64,000 nt of DNA from Novosphingobium aureum (GTDB lineage Bacteria > Pseudomonadota > Alphaproteobacteria > Sphingomonadales > Sphingomonadaceae). Below the pieces are notes generated by a model. The model searched no databases, had not been told where the DNA came from, and saw only the letters and a program-made list of their open reading frames with translations. Made by a program: the position numbers and the translations under genes. Below are positions 28,281 to 36,144 of this stretch, in pieces; within the stretch, counting starts at the first letter, position 1, and each line of letters starts with the position of its first letter. The stretch spans positions 2,418,001 through 2,482,000 of the forward strand of contig NZ_JADZGI010000001.1 of NCBI RefSeq assembly GCF_015865035.1, in the 5' to 3' direction.

Positions 28281-28406
28281 TCAGGAGGCGATCAGGCCGA
28301 CCACGAACGCCGTGATCAGAATGACTGCCGCCGTTCCCCAGGTCGCGCCCTTGATGAAGCCCGCGTAGGTCGACTGTGCCGATTTGATGTTGTTGCCGGT
28401 TGCCAC
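28281..28406 (-). CDS. aa3-type cytochrome c oxidase subunit IV-like peptide
   Basis: This 41-residue peptide has a polar N-terminus with ATGNNIKSAQSTYAGFIKG and one membrane helix (AAVILITAFVVGLIA). This is the pattern of the bacterial aa3 oxidase subunit IV family, a single helix found in the Rhodobacter/Paracoccus enzymes whose removal has little effect on activity. The start is GTG (28404-28406) with GGGGAAG about 8 bases upstream. It sits 24 bases before pntAA, far from other oxidase genes. This pairing with transhydrogenase is the oddity. Confidence 0.82.
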   Translation of the reverse strand: MATGNNIKSAQSTYAGFIKGATWGTAAVILITAFVVGLIAS

Positions 28407-28650
28407 TTGTCATCTTCCCCAACTGTTTCCTTATCTCTTGGTTCGTAGCCGCTGACAGGCGTGCACTCAAGCACAAGCGCACACCCCGCGACTCCAGACA
28501 TGACCACTATTCACAGCGGCCCGTCTCAGGTCGATTGGCAGAAGGAATAGGAGGCTTTATGCTCTGAGTTATGGGGGTTAATCCCGTCTTTACCGGCGTG
28601 GCATATATCTTCATTCCCGTTCGAAGGGGCCGAGGGGAATAATCTAAGTC

Positions 28651-30075
28651 ATGGCGGAATTGGAACAGCGCCTGCTAATGCTCATCGACGATGAGCCGGC
28701 GCAGACCCGGTTGATCTCGACTCTAGCATCGCGCGAAGGCTGGCGTACGGTTGTCGCGCAGGACGCGGAAACCGCGATAGCGACGCTGGGCACGCGGCAA
28801 GGCATGCAGCTCTCTGCGATCATCCTCGACCAGTGGGTTCCGGGCGACGACACCTGCAACCTCATCGGTGAGCTGAAGTCGCGCCGGCCCGCGCTGCCTA
28901 TCCTGGTGCTGACTGCGTCTACCTCGCCGCTGCTGGCCGTGGAAGCGATGCGCGCCGGAGCGAGCGATTACCTCGTCAAGCCGGTCGCGCCCGAACGGCT
29001 GATGCACGCCCTGCGCTCGGCGACGACACGCGAGGCACCGCGCAACGAGCTTGCCCCGCTGACCGAGAAGATGCCGTCCAATCCCGATTTCGAATCGATG
29101 ATCGGGGCCGCCTCGAACTTCCGCAAGGCGCTCGCGGTGGCAGCCAAGGCTGCGCGCAATCACGGCTCGGTGCTGATCGAGGGCGAGAGCGGCACCGGCA
29201 AGGAAATGCTGATCCGCGCGATGCACGCCGCCTCGCCGCGAGCGCGCATGCCGCTGCGCATCGTGAACATCGGCGGCATTCCCGCCAACTCGATCGAATC
29301 GGTTCTTTTCGGCCACGAGAAAGGCGCCTTCCCCGGTGCTTTCGAGCGTCAGGTCGGCGCGATGCAGCATTGCGACGGCGCCACGCTAGCGCTCGACGAG
29401 GTCGACCGCCTGCCGATGACGGTTCAGGAGCGGCTGCTTGAATCCATCCGCAAGTCCGACGTGAGACCGATCGGCGCGCGCCATTCGTTCCGCATCGACC
29501 TACGCATCATCGCGGCGAGCAATTTGCCGCTGGCCGATCTCGCCGCTGCCGGCTGCTTCATGCCCGAACTGCTCGAAGCGCTCGGCCACACCAAGATCGA
29601 CCTGCCGCCCCTGCGCGAACGCGTTGCCGACATTCCGGCGCTGACCCGCTTCTTCCTCGCGCGCATCGGCGAACAGCCGGGCCTGCGCGAGCTGGGCATC
29701 ACCGATGGAGCACTCTCGCTGCTCGCCGCCTACGACTGGCCCGAGAACGTGCGCCAGCTTCAGGCGGTACTGTTCCGCGCGGCGGTCTTCTGCGACGGCG
29801 ATGCGCTGACCTCGGAAGACTTCCCGCAGCTGCTCAACATTCTGGGTTCGGGACCAAGCAACGTCGCGGGCAACCCGATGCAGGAAAGCTCGGGCGTCAT
29901 GCTCTACAAACCCGACGGCAACCTGCGCCCGCTGGTCGAAATCGAGGCCGACGTCATCCGCCTCGCCATCGGCCTCTATCGCGGCCGGATGACCGAGGTT
30001 GCGCGCAGGCTCGGCATCGGTCGCTCGACGCTCTACCGCAAGCTTGCCGAACTGGGCATCGACAACGCCGCCTGA
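28651..30075 (+). CDS. NtrC-type response regulator with altered GAFTGA loop
   Basis: This 474-residue regulator has three parts. The receiver (1-120) has acidic pair D13/D14, phospho-acceptor D60 and K110. The AAA+ domain has Walker A GESGTGKE at 178-185, a Walker B LALDE at 246-250 and the LRERVADIPAL region. A Fis-type helix-turn-helix lies at the C-terminus (MTEVARRLGIGRSTLYRKLAELG). The sigma54-contact loop reads GAFPGA (225-230) instead of GAFTGA: the threonine that touches sigma54 is replaced by proline. It may therefore work without sigma54 or with a modified mode. No kinase gene is adjacent. ATG start; the 244 bases upstream hold no gene. Confidence 0.9.
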   Translation: MAELEQRLLMLIDDEPAQTRLISTLASREGWRTVVAQDAETAIATLGTRQGMQLSAIILDQWVPGDDTCNLIGELKSRRPALPILVLTASTSPLLAVEAMRAGASDYLVKPVAPERLMHALRSATTREAPRNELAPLTEKMPSNPDFESMIGAASNFRKALAVAAKAARNHGSVLIEGESGTGKEMLIRAMHAASPRARMPLRIVNIGGIPANSIESVLFGHEKGAFPGAFERQVGAMQHCDGATLALDEVDRLPMTVQERLLESIRKSDVRPIGARHSFRIDLRIIAASNLPLADLAAAGCFMPELLEALGHTKIDLPPLRERVADIPALTRFFLARIGEQPGLRELGITDGALSLLAAYDWPENVRQLQAVLFRAAVFCDGDALTSEDFPQLLNILGSGPSNVAGNPMQESSGVMLYKPDGNLRPLVEIEADVIRLAIGLYRGRMTEVARRLGIGRSTLYRKLAELGIDNAA

Positions 30076-30206
30076 TCCTGCAAGACTTGCACGGCAATCA
30101 GGCAAAGGAGTTTCCCTCGTTGGTCCAGTGACACCGCCATAGGCGGGTGATCCTCTGAAATCTTGCCGAAGCTGCGCTGCGATCGAGACAGTGCAGGGTC
30201 TGGCTC

Positions 30207-31022
30207 ATGACCAACGATCTTGCGGGAAGCTCCTTTATGCCCGAAGTCCAACCCACAGCGCCCTTTGCCGAGCGCAGCATTCTCGTCACCGGCGCCGCGT
30301 CGGGTATCGGCGCTGCGAGCGTCTACTGGCTTTCCCGGCGGGGCGCGCGCCGTTTCGTCCTCGTCGACCGGGACGAGCCGGGCCTTGCCGCGCTCGCCGC
30401 AACGCTCGATCCCGCTTGCGAAACCAGCCTGTTCGCAGGCGACGTCGCCGATCCGCAATTGTGGGACGAAGCCGCAAGCGCCTGTACTGCAGGCCTCGAC
30501 CATGCCGTGCTAAATGCGGGCATCGCCGACGCAGCCATGATCACCGACCTCGATTTCGCGCAATGGCGCCGGGTCTTGGCGAGCAATCTCGATGGCATGG
30601 TGCTCTCGTTGCAATGCGCGCTTCGGACAATGCGCGACGGTGGCTCCATCGTCCTCACTGCCTCGGCCAGCGGCTTCAAGGCGGAGCCGGGGACCGCTGC
30701 CTATGGCGCGAGCAAGGCCGGTGTTCTCCAGCTCGCCAAGGTCGCTGCCAAGGAGGCCGCGGCGCGCAATATCCGCGTCAACGCCATCGCGCCGGGCGGT
30801 GTCGACACCGCGATCTGGGATGGCGTGCCGATGTTCGAGGACCTCGTGCGCGAACATGGCTCGCGCGAGGCCGCTCTCGCGGTAATGGCCAACATGGCAA
30901 CGCCGCTCGGCCGCTTTGCCCGCGCCGAGGAAATCGCCGCCCAGATCGGTTTCCTGCTCGGTGACGAGGCCGCGACGATAACCGGAGCAAACCTCGTCAG
31001 CGACGGAGGCTACAGCCTCTGA
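30207..31022 (+). CDS. Short-chain dehydrogenase/reductase
   Basis: This 271-residue classical SDR has cofactor motif VTGAASGIGAAS, the NAG motif (LNAGIAD), catalytic serine in LTASASG, YxxxK in AAYGASKAG, and the C-terminal GANLVSDGGYSL. It is likely a cytosolic NAD(P)-dependent alcohol/ketone oxidoreductase of unknown substrate. An in-frame ATG at 30237 is preceded by GGGAAG and is a serious alternative start that removes ten poorly conserved residues. The PhoD-like gene is convergent 10 bases downstream. Confidence 0.92.
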   Translation: MTNDLAGSSFMPEVQPTAPFAERSILVTGAASGIGAASVYWLSRRGARRFVLVDRDEPGLAALAATLDPACETSLFAGDVADPQLWDEAASACTAGLDHAVLNAGIADAAMITDLDFAQWRRVLASNLDGMVLSLQCALRTMRDGGSIVLTASASGFKAEPGTAAYGASKAGVLQLAKVAAKEAAARNIRVNAIAPGGVDTAIWDGVPMFEDLVREHGSREAALAVMANMATPLGRFARAEEIAAQIGFLLGDEAATITGANLVSDGGYSL

Positions 31023-31032
31023 ATGCGCGTGC

Positions 31033-32205
31033 TCATGCAGACCAGTCGATGGACTGCGTGAGCAGCGCTTCGCCATCGGTGCGGTAGAGCGTCAGGCCCA
31101 GCTTGCGCGCTGCCCAGTCGATCGCGACGCCGCCGAAGTTGGCATCCCCGACCATCGGCCCCACGCGATCGGCATCGGGCTCGCGCCGCGTCGCTTCCTC
31201 GTTGCTGGCGTTGGGCTGGTTGAGCGAGCTCGAGGTGATCTCCCAGAGGCCTTGCGCGAAACCGTCTGGCCTGGTGCAATAAATCCCGCCGACGTGCCGG
31301 TCGCCCGAGAGCAGTGCGAGGCCGCCTCCGGCGCGCCCGGCCAGAGTGCGGTGGAGCCGCTCGCGCTGACGAGGCATGAGCTGCCAACCCTCCCAGCGAT
31401 GCGCATCCGAACTCACCTGGATCGAGGAAACGACCAGACGGAAGTCTGCGGGCCTTGCCAGCTCGCCTGCAAGCCATGACCACTGCTCGTCGCCGAGCAT
31501 CCGCGTTTCGGGCCGATCATCGAGGATGTAGCGCCCCGGAAGCGGCAGGATCTCGCCGGGTGCGGGCGGCGTCCAGGTCGAACGGTTGACCCGGGTATCG
31601 AGCAGGATCACCTGCAACCGACGACCCTCTGGCCCATAGATGCGCGCGTGGTAGGCGCCCTCGTGACTGCGCACGTCCTCGGGCGCGTCCCAGAAGGTCT
31701 CATAGATGTGTTCGGACCAGCGCTTGAACGGAAAGTTGCCGCCTGCGTCATTGAAACCGAAGTCATGATCGTCCCAGACGGTGAGCATCGGAATCTTGCG
31801 GCGGAAGCGGTCGAACTGGGGATAGGCGGCGAGCCGCTCGTAAGCTCGGCGCAGCGAACCGAGGTCCGCGCCACCGTCCCAGCCCGGATCGCCGTAGACG
31901 TTGTCACCGATGTAGAGGAACAGCTGCGGATCACGCGCTGCAATGACGTCCCAGAATCCCTGATCGCGCACTTGGTTGTTGCAGCTGCCGAAAGTGAGCC
32001 GAGTGACCTCAGTCGTGGGATCGAGCACCGGATTGGGCGCGGCGCGGGGCAGTTCGACGCTCTTCTCGAGCTCGCGGTAATAGGGATCGAGCAACAAGGC
32101 AGCCGCGTCGCCGCCGGGCGTGGAGGCCTTGGCGGCAGTACCGGTAATGGCAGCAACCGCACTGGAGCCAAGGGAGAGAAGCGAACGACGCGACGTGCTG
32201 ATCAT
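31033..32205 (-). CDS. PhoD-like alkaline phosphatase/phosphodiesterase
   Basis: This 390-residue exported protein belongs to the PhoD-like metallophosphatase family. The N-terminus has a twin-arginine-type leader (SRRSLLSLGSSAVAAITG). The core metallophosphatase motifs are FGSCNNQ, YIGDNVYGD, TVWDDHDFGFND and LLSGDRHVGGIY, matching the metal-binding set. It probably hydrolyses phosphate mono- or diesters in the periplasm after Tat export. It ends 10 bases from the convergent SDR gene. Confidence 0.9.
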   Translation of the reverse strand: MISTSRRSLLSLGSSAVAAITGTAAKASTPGGDAAALLLDPYYRELEKSVELPRAAPNPVLDPTTEVTRLTFGSCNNQVRDQGFWDVIAARDPQLFLYIGDNVYGDPGWDGGADLGSLRRAYERLAAYPQFDRFRRKIPMLTVWDDHDFGFNDAGGNFPFKRWSEHIYETFWDAPEDVRSHEGAYHARIYGPEGRRLQVILLDTRVNRSTWTPPAPGEILPLPGRYILDDRPETRMLGDEQWSWLAGELARPADFRLVVSSIQVSSDAHRWEGWQLMPRQRERLHRTLAGRAGGGLALLSGDRHVGGIYCTRPDGFAQGLWEITSSSLNQPNASNEEATRREPDADRVGPMVGDANFGGVAIDWAARKLGLTLYRTDGEALLTQSIDWSA

Positions 32206-32256
32206 GCACGCGCTGTTCCATCTTGCGATGACGGTTTCAAGACGGCTTCAACGAAA

Positions 32257-32290
32257 GAGCCCCGGCACCTCCTGCAAGGTACCGGGGCTC
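32257..32290 (-). terminator. Hairpin terminator after the 32337 gene
   Basis: Perfect 9-base arms GAGCCCCGG and CCGGGGCTC flank a 16-base loop. On the minus strand TTTCGTT follows. It lies about 50 bases downstream of the small secreted protein gene and separates it from the PhoD-like gene. Confidence 0.7.
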
Positions 32291-32336
32291 CTGAGAGTAT
32301 GAGGATGATTGCCGGGGAATGCCTCGGCCAATCCCA

Positions 32337-32693
32337 TCAGTTCTCGAGATAGACGCGCGGGACGCGATAGCCCTTCTTCGCCATGTACTCGACGTAGTCC
32401 TGACGGTTGTCCTTCAGCTCATAGGCGAATTCACTGTATGCATCGCGCGTGTCCTCGAGATCGCTTGCGCGGCGCAGGTCGCTCGCGAGCTCCTTCTGGG
32501 TCTCGGTGACGTTGATGCGGTAGTCGAACCAGTGCGAATTCTCGACCCCGCCGATGGGCGACTTGATAATGCGGGCCTGTTCCTGCTGCGCCATCTGCTG
32601 CTCGACGGTCATCGGCACGGCAGCAACGGCCATGGTGGCGGGAATGGCAAGGGCCGCAGCGGCGGCAGTGCGAAAAATGGTCTTCTGCTTCAT
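32337..32693 (-). CDS. Hypothetical exported protein, 118 aa
   Basis: This protein has a clear signal peptide (IFRTAAAAALAIPATMAVAA) and a charged helical mature part rich in Q, E, D and Y (VEQQMAQQEQARIIKSP, ETQKELASDLRRASDLEDTRDAYSEFAYELKD). The rest has no cysteine or known motif. I do not recognise a family. It is probably periplasmic. It is a single gene with its own terminator. Confidence 0.7.
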   Translation of the reverse strand: MKQKTIFRTAAAAALAIPATMAVAAVPMTVEQQMAQQEQARIIKSPIGGVENSHWFDYRINVTETQKELASDLRRASDLEDTRDAYSEFAYELKDNRQDYVEYMAKKGYRVPRVYLEN

Positions 32694-32814
32694 GGGGTTG
32701 TCTCCCTTTCTGCTTCAACTCGGCCGGCGCGATTGCCAGCGTTTGATGGAGAAACGGGCGACAAAGGATTTTCGATCAAGTCGGCTCGACGAACTGCAAC
32801 ACTGATGCGGCGAC

Positions 32815-32848
32815 CAGAGGTCTGTGCTGCCTATTGCACAGACCTCTG
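32815..32848. repeat. Perfect hairpin downstream of folP
   Basis: Perfect 13-base arms CAGAGGTCTGTGC and GCACAGACCTCTG enclose an 8-base loop, about 80 bases beyond the folP stop. No T-tract follows on either strand. It is likely an end-of-transcript stem. Confidence 0.6.
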
Positions 32849-32926
32849 CAGCCCCGTTCAGCCAGGAGAAATTCCCGGTTCACCGCGGCGCAAGCTTTGT
32901 GGCGAATTGAAGAGCTAGCGAAAGCC

Positions 32927-34054
32927 TCAGACAGGCAGCTGGCGGAAGTCGGTCAGTGCCTCGTCACGCATTCCGCGCCAGACACGCAGTGCCTGAACGG
33001 TATCGTAGACGTCGTGGACGCGTACGATCTGGGCCCCCGCCTCGACCGCCTTGAGGGCGAGTGCGACCGAGCCACCGAGGCGCTGGTGCGCGGGCGCCTC
33101 GTTCGAGAGCGCGCCGATCATCCGCTTGCGGCTGGCCCCGAACAGGATCGGCTGGCCAAGTGCATGGAACAGCGCGAGCCCGTTCATCAGAGCGAGGTTC
33201 TCGGCCAGGGTCTTGCCGAAGCCAATGCCGGGATCGAGCAGGATGCGCTCGCGCGCGATGCCCGCCGCGACGGCTTCGTCGCGCGCCTGCCCGAGCCAGT
33301 CGAATACGTCGAGCAGGACATCGGCGTAGTTGCCGTCGGAGTGCAGGTCGTTGCCCTCGCCCGGAGCGTGCATCAGCACCACCGGCGCTCCGCTACGCGC
33401 CGCCAGTTCGCGGCTGCGCGGATCGTGGCGCAGCGCCGAGACGTCGTTGATGATCTGCGCGCCCGCCGCGAGCCCGCCTTCCATCACCGCCGCGCGGCGC
33501 GTGTCGAGACTGATCGCGGCACCTGCGGCGGCGAGGCGTTCGACCATCGGCACCACGCGCGCCAGTTCGTCGCCTTCCCACACCGCTGCCGCGCCCGGAC
33601 GGGTGGACTCGCCGCCGATGTCGATGATCGCAGCGCCCGCCTCGAGCATGCCGGCAGCATGTTCGAAAGCGACTTCGGCGTTGTCGAGGAACCTGCCGCC
33701 ATCGGAGAAACTGTCGGGGGTCATGTTGAGGATGCCCATAACCTGCGGCTGGTCGAGGCGGATGGTACGCGTACCCCCGCCCCTCAGCGCAAGCTGCAGC
33801 GGCGCATGGATCCGGCGCAGGTTCTCCCACTGCGCATGCCCCTGCCCGGCGAGATCAGCCGAGAGCCCAGCAAGCACTTGCGGCATGACTTCGGCGCCGT
33901 GACGCTCGCGCGAGATGACCCGCGCGCCCTCGCGCACGATGAGCGCGAAACGGCTGGCCCAGACCATCGCCCCGCCGAGCCGTACCGCCTCGCCCTCCTC
34001 GACCTGCGGGCTGTCGGCAAAGGCGATCGGGCGAATGTAGAGCTTGCGGGTCAT
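32927..34054 (-). CDS. folP: Dihydropteroate synthase
   Basis: This 375-residue folate enzyme joins p-aminobenzoate to dihydropterin pyrophosphate and is the sulfonamide target. Motifs are VMGILNMTPDSFSDGG, DIGGESTRPGA, NDVSALRHD and DPGIGFGKT. At about 270 residues for the core domain, it carries an extra N-terminal region of roughly 100 residues (before MGILNMTP) that is normal in many alphaproteobacteria. ATG start at 34052-34054. It lies downstream of ccrM on the same strand, separated by about 200 bases with a large inverted repeat. Confidence 0.95.
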   Translation of the reverse strand: MTRKLYIRPIAFADSPQVEEGEAVRLGGAMVWASRFALIVREGARVISRERHGAEVMPQVLAGLSADLAGQGHAQWENLRRIHAPLQLALRGGGTRTIRLDQPQVMGILNMTPDSFSDGGRFLDNAEVAFEHAAGMLEAGAAIIDIGGESTRPGAAAVWEGDELARVVPMVERLAAAGAAISLDTRRAAVMEGGLAAGAQIINDVSALRHDPRSRELAARSGAPVVLMHAPGEGNDLHSDGNYADVLLDVFDWLGQARDEAVAAGIARERILLDPGIGFGKTLAENLALMNGLALFHALGQPILFGASRKRMIGALSNEAPAHQRLGGSVALALKAVEAGAQIVRVHDVYDTVQALRVWRGMRDEALTDFRQLPV

Positions 34055-34104
34055 GACGGAAGGCCCCTAGCGGATTGCCCTCAGAAGGGCGAGAGCCGGG
34101 TTGA

Positions 34105-34186
34105 CGGCACCGGCCCCACTCCCCCACCCGGCGCTCCGACACTCGGTGAAAGCCGGGACGCCGGATGGGGAAGCAGGCCGGTGCCG
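34105..34186. repeat. Large compound inverted repeat between folP and ccrM
   Basis: Perfect 11-base arms CGGCACCGGCC (34105-34115) and GGCCGGTGCCG (34176-34186) enclose 60 bases. Within these, CCCCAC can pair with ATGGGG and CCGGCG with CGCCGG, giving a long nested stem. It may end the ccrM transcript or be a structured RNA. No coding sequence is apparent in 34055-34255. Confidence 0.5.
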
Positions 34187-34255
34187 CCGGGACCGTGTCG
34201 CAAGGACAGGGCCCGAACGGATAGCGGCCCGGCGCAAGGCCGGACCGTCAACAAC

Positions 34256-35389
34256 TCACGGCTCGGTCGCGAGCAGGTAGAGCTGGCGAATGTCGTCGAT
34301 TGGCTTGACCTTGCCTTCGTGCGCGATGTTCCAGAAGGTCCAGCCATTGCATGAAGGCGCGCCCTGCAGGTCCTTGCCAACACCGTGGATCGAACCCGAG
34401 ACCGAGCCCGAGACCAGCGAACCGTCAGCGCGCACGACTGCCTCGAACTTGCCCTTCTTGGCCGTGAGGCGCGTACCGGGTGCAATCCAGCCGGTCTCGA
34501 CCAGCGTGCCGAAGGCGACCTTGGGGGCCGAGCGCTTCGACTGCATCGTCTTGAGGCTGGACTCGTCGAGCGGCAGCGCCATCTCGATGCGCTCCATTGC
34601 CGCCTCGCGATAATCACCCTCGCGCTCGCAGCCGATCCATTCACGGCCAAGGCGCTTGGCGACAGCACCGGTGGTGCCGGTGCCGAAGAACGGGTCGAGC
34701 ACGACGTCGCCTGCATTGGTGGTGGCGAGCAGCACGCGGTAGAGCAGCGCCTCGGGCTTCTGCGTCGGGTGGACCTTGCGTCCCTCCTTCTTGAGACGCT
34801 CGGCACCGTTGCAGATCGGCAGAACCCAGTCCGAGCGCATCTGCAGCTCGTCGTTCAGCGTCTTCATCGCGCGGTAGTTGAAGGTGTACTTGGCCTTCTC
34901 GCCCATGCTCGCCCAGATCAGCGTCTCATGAGCATTGGTGAAACGCGTACCCTTGAAGTTGGGCATCGGGTTGGCCTTGCGCCAGACGATATCGTTGAGG
35001 ATCCAGAAGCCCATGTCCTGCATGATCGCGCCGAGGCGGAACACGTTGTGGTACGAGCCGATCACCCAGAGCGAACCTTCGGGCTTGAGCACGCGGCGCG
35101 CCTCGGTGAGCCAGTCGCGGGTAAACTGGTCGTAGGTCGCGAAGCTGGAGAACTTGTCCCAGTCGTTGGTCACAGCATCGACGTGACTGCCGTCGGGACG
35201 CGCGAGATCACCGCCGAGCTGGAGGTTGTACGGCGGATCGGCGAAGACCATGTCGACCGAGGCATCGGGAATGGTGCGCATCGCCTCGATGCAGTCGCCG
35301 GGAATGATCTGGCCGAGCGGCAGGAGCTCCTTCGGCGTCGGAGCAGGCGCCCTTGCCCGAATCCGCTCCTTGACCAGTACCTGCCCCAT
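34256..35389 (-). CDS. ccrM: CcrM: cell-cycle adenine methyltransferase (GANTC)
   Basis: This 377-residue DNA adenine-N6 methyltransferase of the beta class methylates GANTC in alphaproteobacteria and acts in cell-cycle control. Motif order is DPPY at 51-54, then the AdoMet site DPFFGTGTTGAV at 232-243. The C-terminal CcrM-specific domain (about 265-377) includes SIHGVGKDLQG and CNGWTFWN, needed for sequence recognition in the family. The ATG at 35387-35389 has GGAG 7-8 bases upstream; an upstream extension of 52 codons overlaps the regulatory array and is not coding. Its promoter region contains ten GANTC sites, so methylation-dependent autoregulation is likely. Confidence 0.96.
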   Translation of the reverse strand: MGQVLVKERIRARAPAPTPKELLPLGQIIPGDCIEAMRTIPDASVDMVFADPPYNLQLGGDLARPDGSHVDAVTNDWDKFSSFATYDQFTRDWLTEARRVLKPEGSLWVIGSYHNVFRLGAIMQDMGFWILNDIVWRKANPMPNFKGTRFTNAHETLIWASMGEKAKYTFNYRAMKTLNDELQMRSDWVLPICNGAERLKKEGRKVHPTQKPEALLYRVLLATTNAGDVVLDPFFGTGTTGAVAKRLGREWIGCEREGDYREAAMERIEMALPLDESSLKTMQSKRSAPKVAFGTLVETGWIAPGTRLTAKKGKFEAVVRADGSLVSGSVSGSIHGVGKDLQGAPSCNGWTFWNIAHEGKVKPIDDIRQLYLLATEP

Positions 35390-35771
35390 AAATGCTCCGC
35401 TCAAACTTGTGGAAAGAGCGCTAAAATGATTCGAACAGGACTCCGCGTCAAGGTGCGACTCGTTGGGAATCCTTGAGATTCGCGAACCACACGAGGAGAA
35501 CAAAAGGAATCCGACACTAGATATCGAGTCATCAGGCAGGCCCAAGACTCAAGATATGGTGGGTGTGACTCGCCGGACTCACGGGGAAATTTTGTTTCAC
35601 GCGCCCTTATGTTGCGCAATTTGCAACCATGATGCGGATGGTTGCATTTGCTTCAACCCGCCTCTTCGCACAGATGCCGGACCACGATGCTGCGCCGCAG
35701 CAAAACTTAATCGCGTACCCCGGTTCTCCGAGGCTTCGCGCGATCAACGCAAGCTTATCGAGGTCCACATC
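35390..35771. promoter_or_regulatory. ccrM upstream region with a phased GANTC array
   Basis: Ten GANTC sites begin at 35428, 35439, 35457, 35467, 35477, 35507, 35526, 35546, 35567 and 35576. Gaps are 11, 18, 10, 10, 30, 19, 20, 21 and 9 bases, mostly near multiples of a DNA turn. In 153 bases fewer than one site is expected by chance. Further right is a 9-base inverted repeat (35622-35646). The region is between divergent ccrM and the small gene at 35772 and contains no convincing gene, although an open frame runs through it in phase with the 35772 gene. Confidence 0.85.
35622..35646. repeat. 9-base inverted repeat upstream of the 35772 gene
   Basis: TGCAACCAT and ATGGTTGCA are perfect arms around GATGCGG, with imperfect extension on both sides. 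It is 125 bases upstream of the small gene and about 40 bases from the end of the GANTC array. It has the size of an operator for a dimeric regulator. Confidence 0.5.
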
Positions 35772-35936
35772 ATGCTTTCCGGTCTCCCGCTCTACTTCGC
35801 CGCCCGCCAGAGGGTCCTGCTCGCCGAGCGTCACATGAGCGCGCTCAACAGGCCCGAGGCTGCACCCGCACCCAAGGCGAGCGCACCTGCAGCAGTGCCG
35901 CACTTCGAAGCCGAAGAACAGCGCAAGGCTGCCTGA
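35772..35936 (+). CDS. Small basic protein, 54 aa (copy 1 of a pair)
   Basis: This short protein starts MLSGLPLYFAARQRVLLAERH and ends in an alanine/proline-rich stretch and EEQRKAA. I do not recognise it. The hydrophobic-basic N-terminus followed by a disordered tail resembles the second gene 71 bases downstream, and both end in the same 19-base sequence encoding RKAA and the stop (35922-35940 and 36122-36140). The start choice is uncertain: an open frame continues upstream through the GANTC array. Confidence 0.5.
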   Translation: MLSGLPLYFAARQRVLLAERHMSALNRPEAAPAPKASAPAAVPHFEAEEQRKAA

Positions 35937-36007
35937 GCGCGGCTCAGCCTTCGCTCTGCGTCCAATCGACGCAACTGACGCTCACCCTTTTCGCCAAGGA
36001 GACGGCA

Positions 36008-36136
36008 ATGTTCTCGCTCATTTCGCTCTTTCTCGCCAGCCGCCGCGAGATCGTCCTGCCTCGCGACCTGGCAAGCGCCGCCCCCAAGGCCGAAGACGCG
36101 CACGCCCAGACGAACCTCACCCGCAAGGCTGCCTGA
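36008..36136 (+). CDS. Small basic protein, 42 aa (copy 2 of a pair)
   Basis: This 42-residue product starts MFSLISLFLASRREIVLPRD, continues with an alanine-rich segment and ends TRKAA. An AAGGAGA binding site just before the ATG is the best support for translation. It shares layout and the terminal 19-base repeat with the gene at 35772. It ends 8 bases from the convergent rnhB stop. The function is unknown; the N-terminal hydrophobic/basic helix suggests membrane association. Confidence 0.6.
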   Translation: MFSLISLFLASRREIVLPRDLASAAPKAEDAHAQTNLTRKAA

Positions 36137-36144
36137 GCGCCCGC

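Noticed and set aside
28540..28640. Sigma54 promoter upstream of the NtrC-type regulator (TGGCATATAT)
   Set aside because: The matching TTGC element at the correct spacing is missing.
35463..35771. Upstream extension of the small 35772 gene through the GANTC array
   Set aside because: The extra residues have no recognisable pattern and the region is more plausibly regulatory, although the frame is open.
35390..35771. Chromosomal replication origin at the GANTC cluster
   Set aside because: No DnaA-box cluster (TTATCCACA-like) and no dnaA, hemE or gidA neighbour was seen; autoregulation of ccrM fits better.
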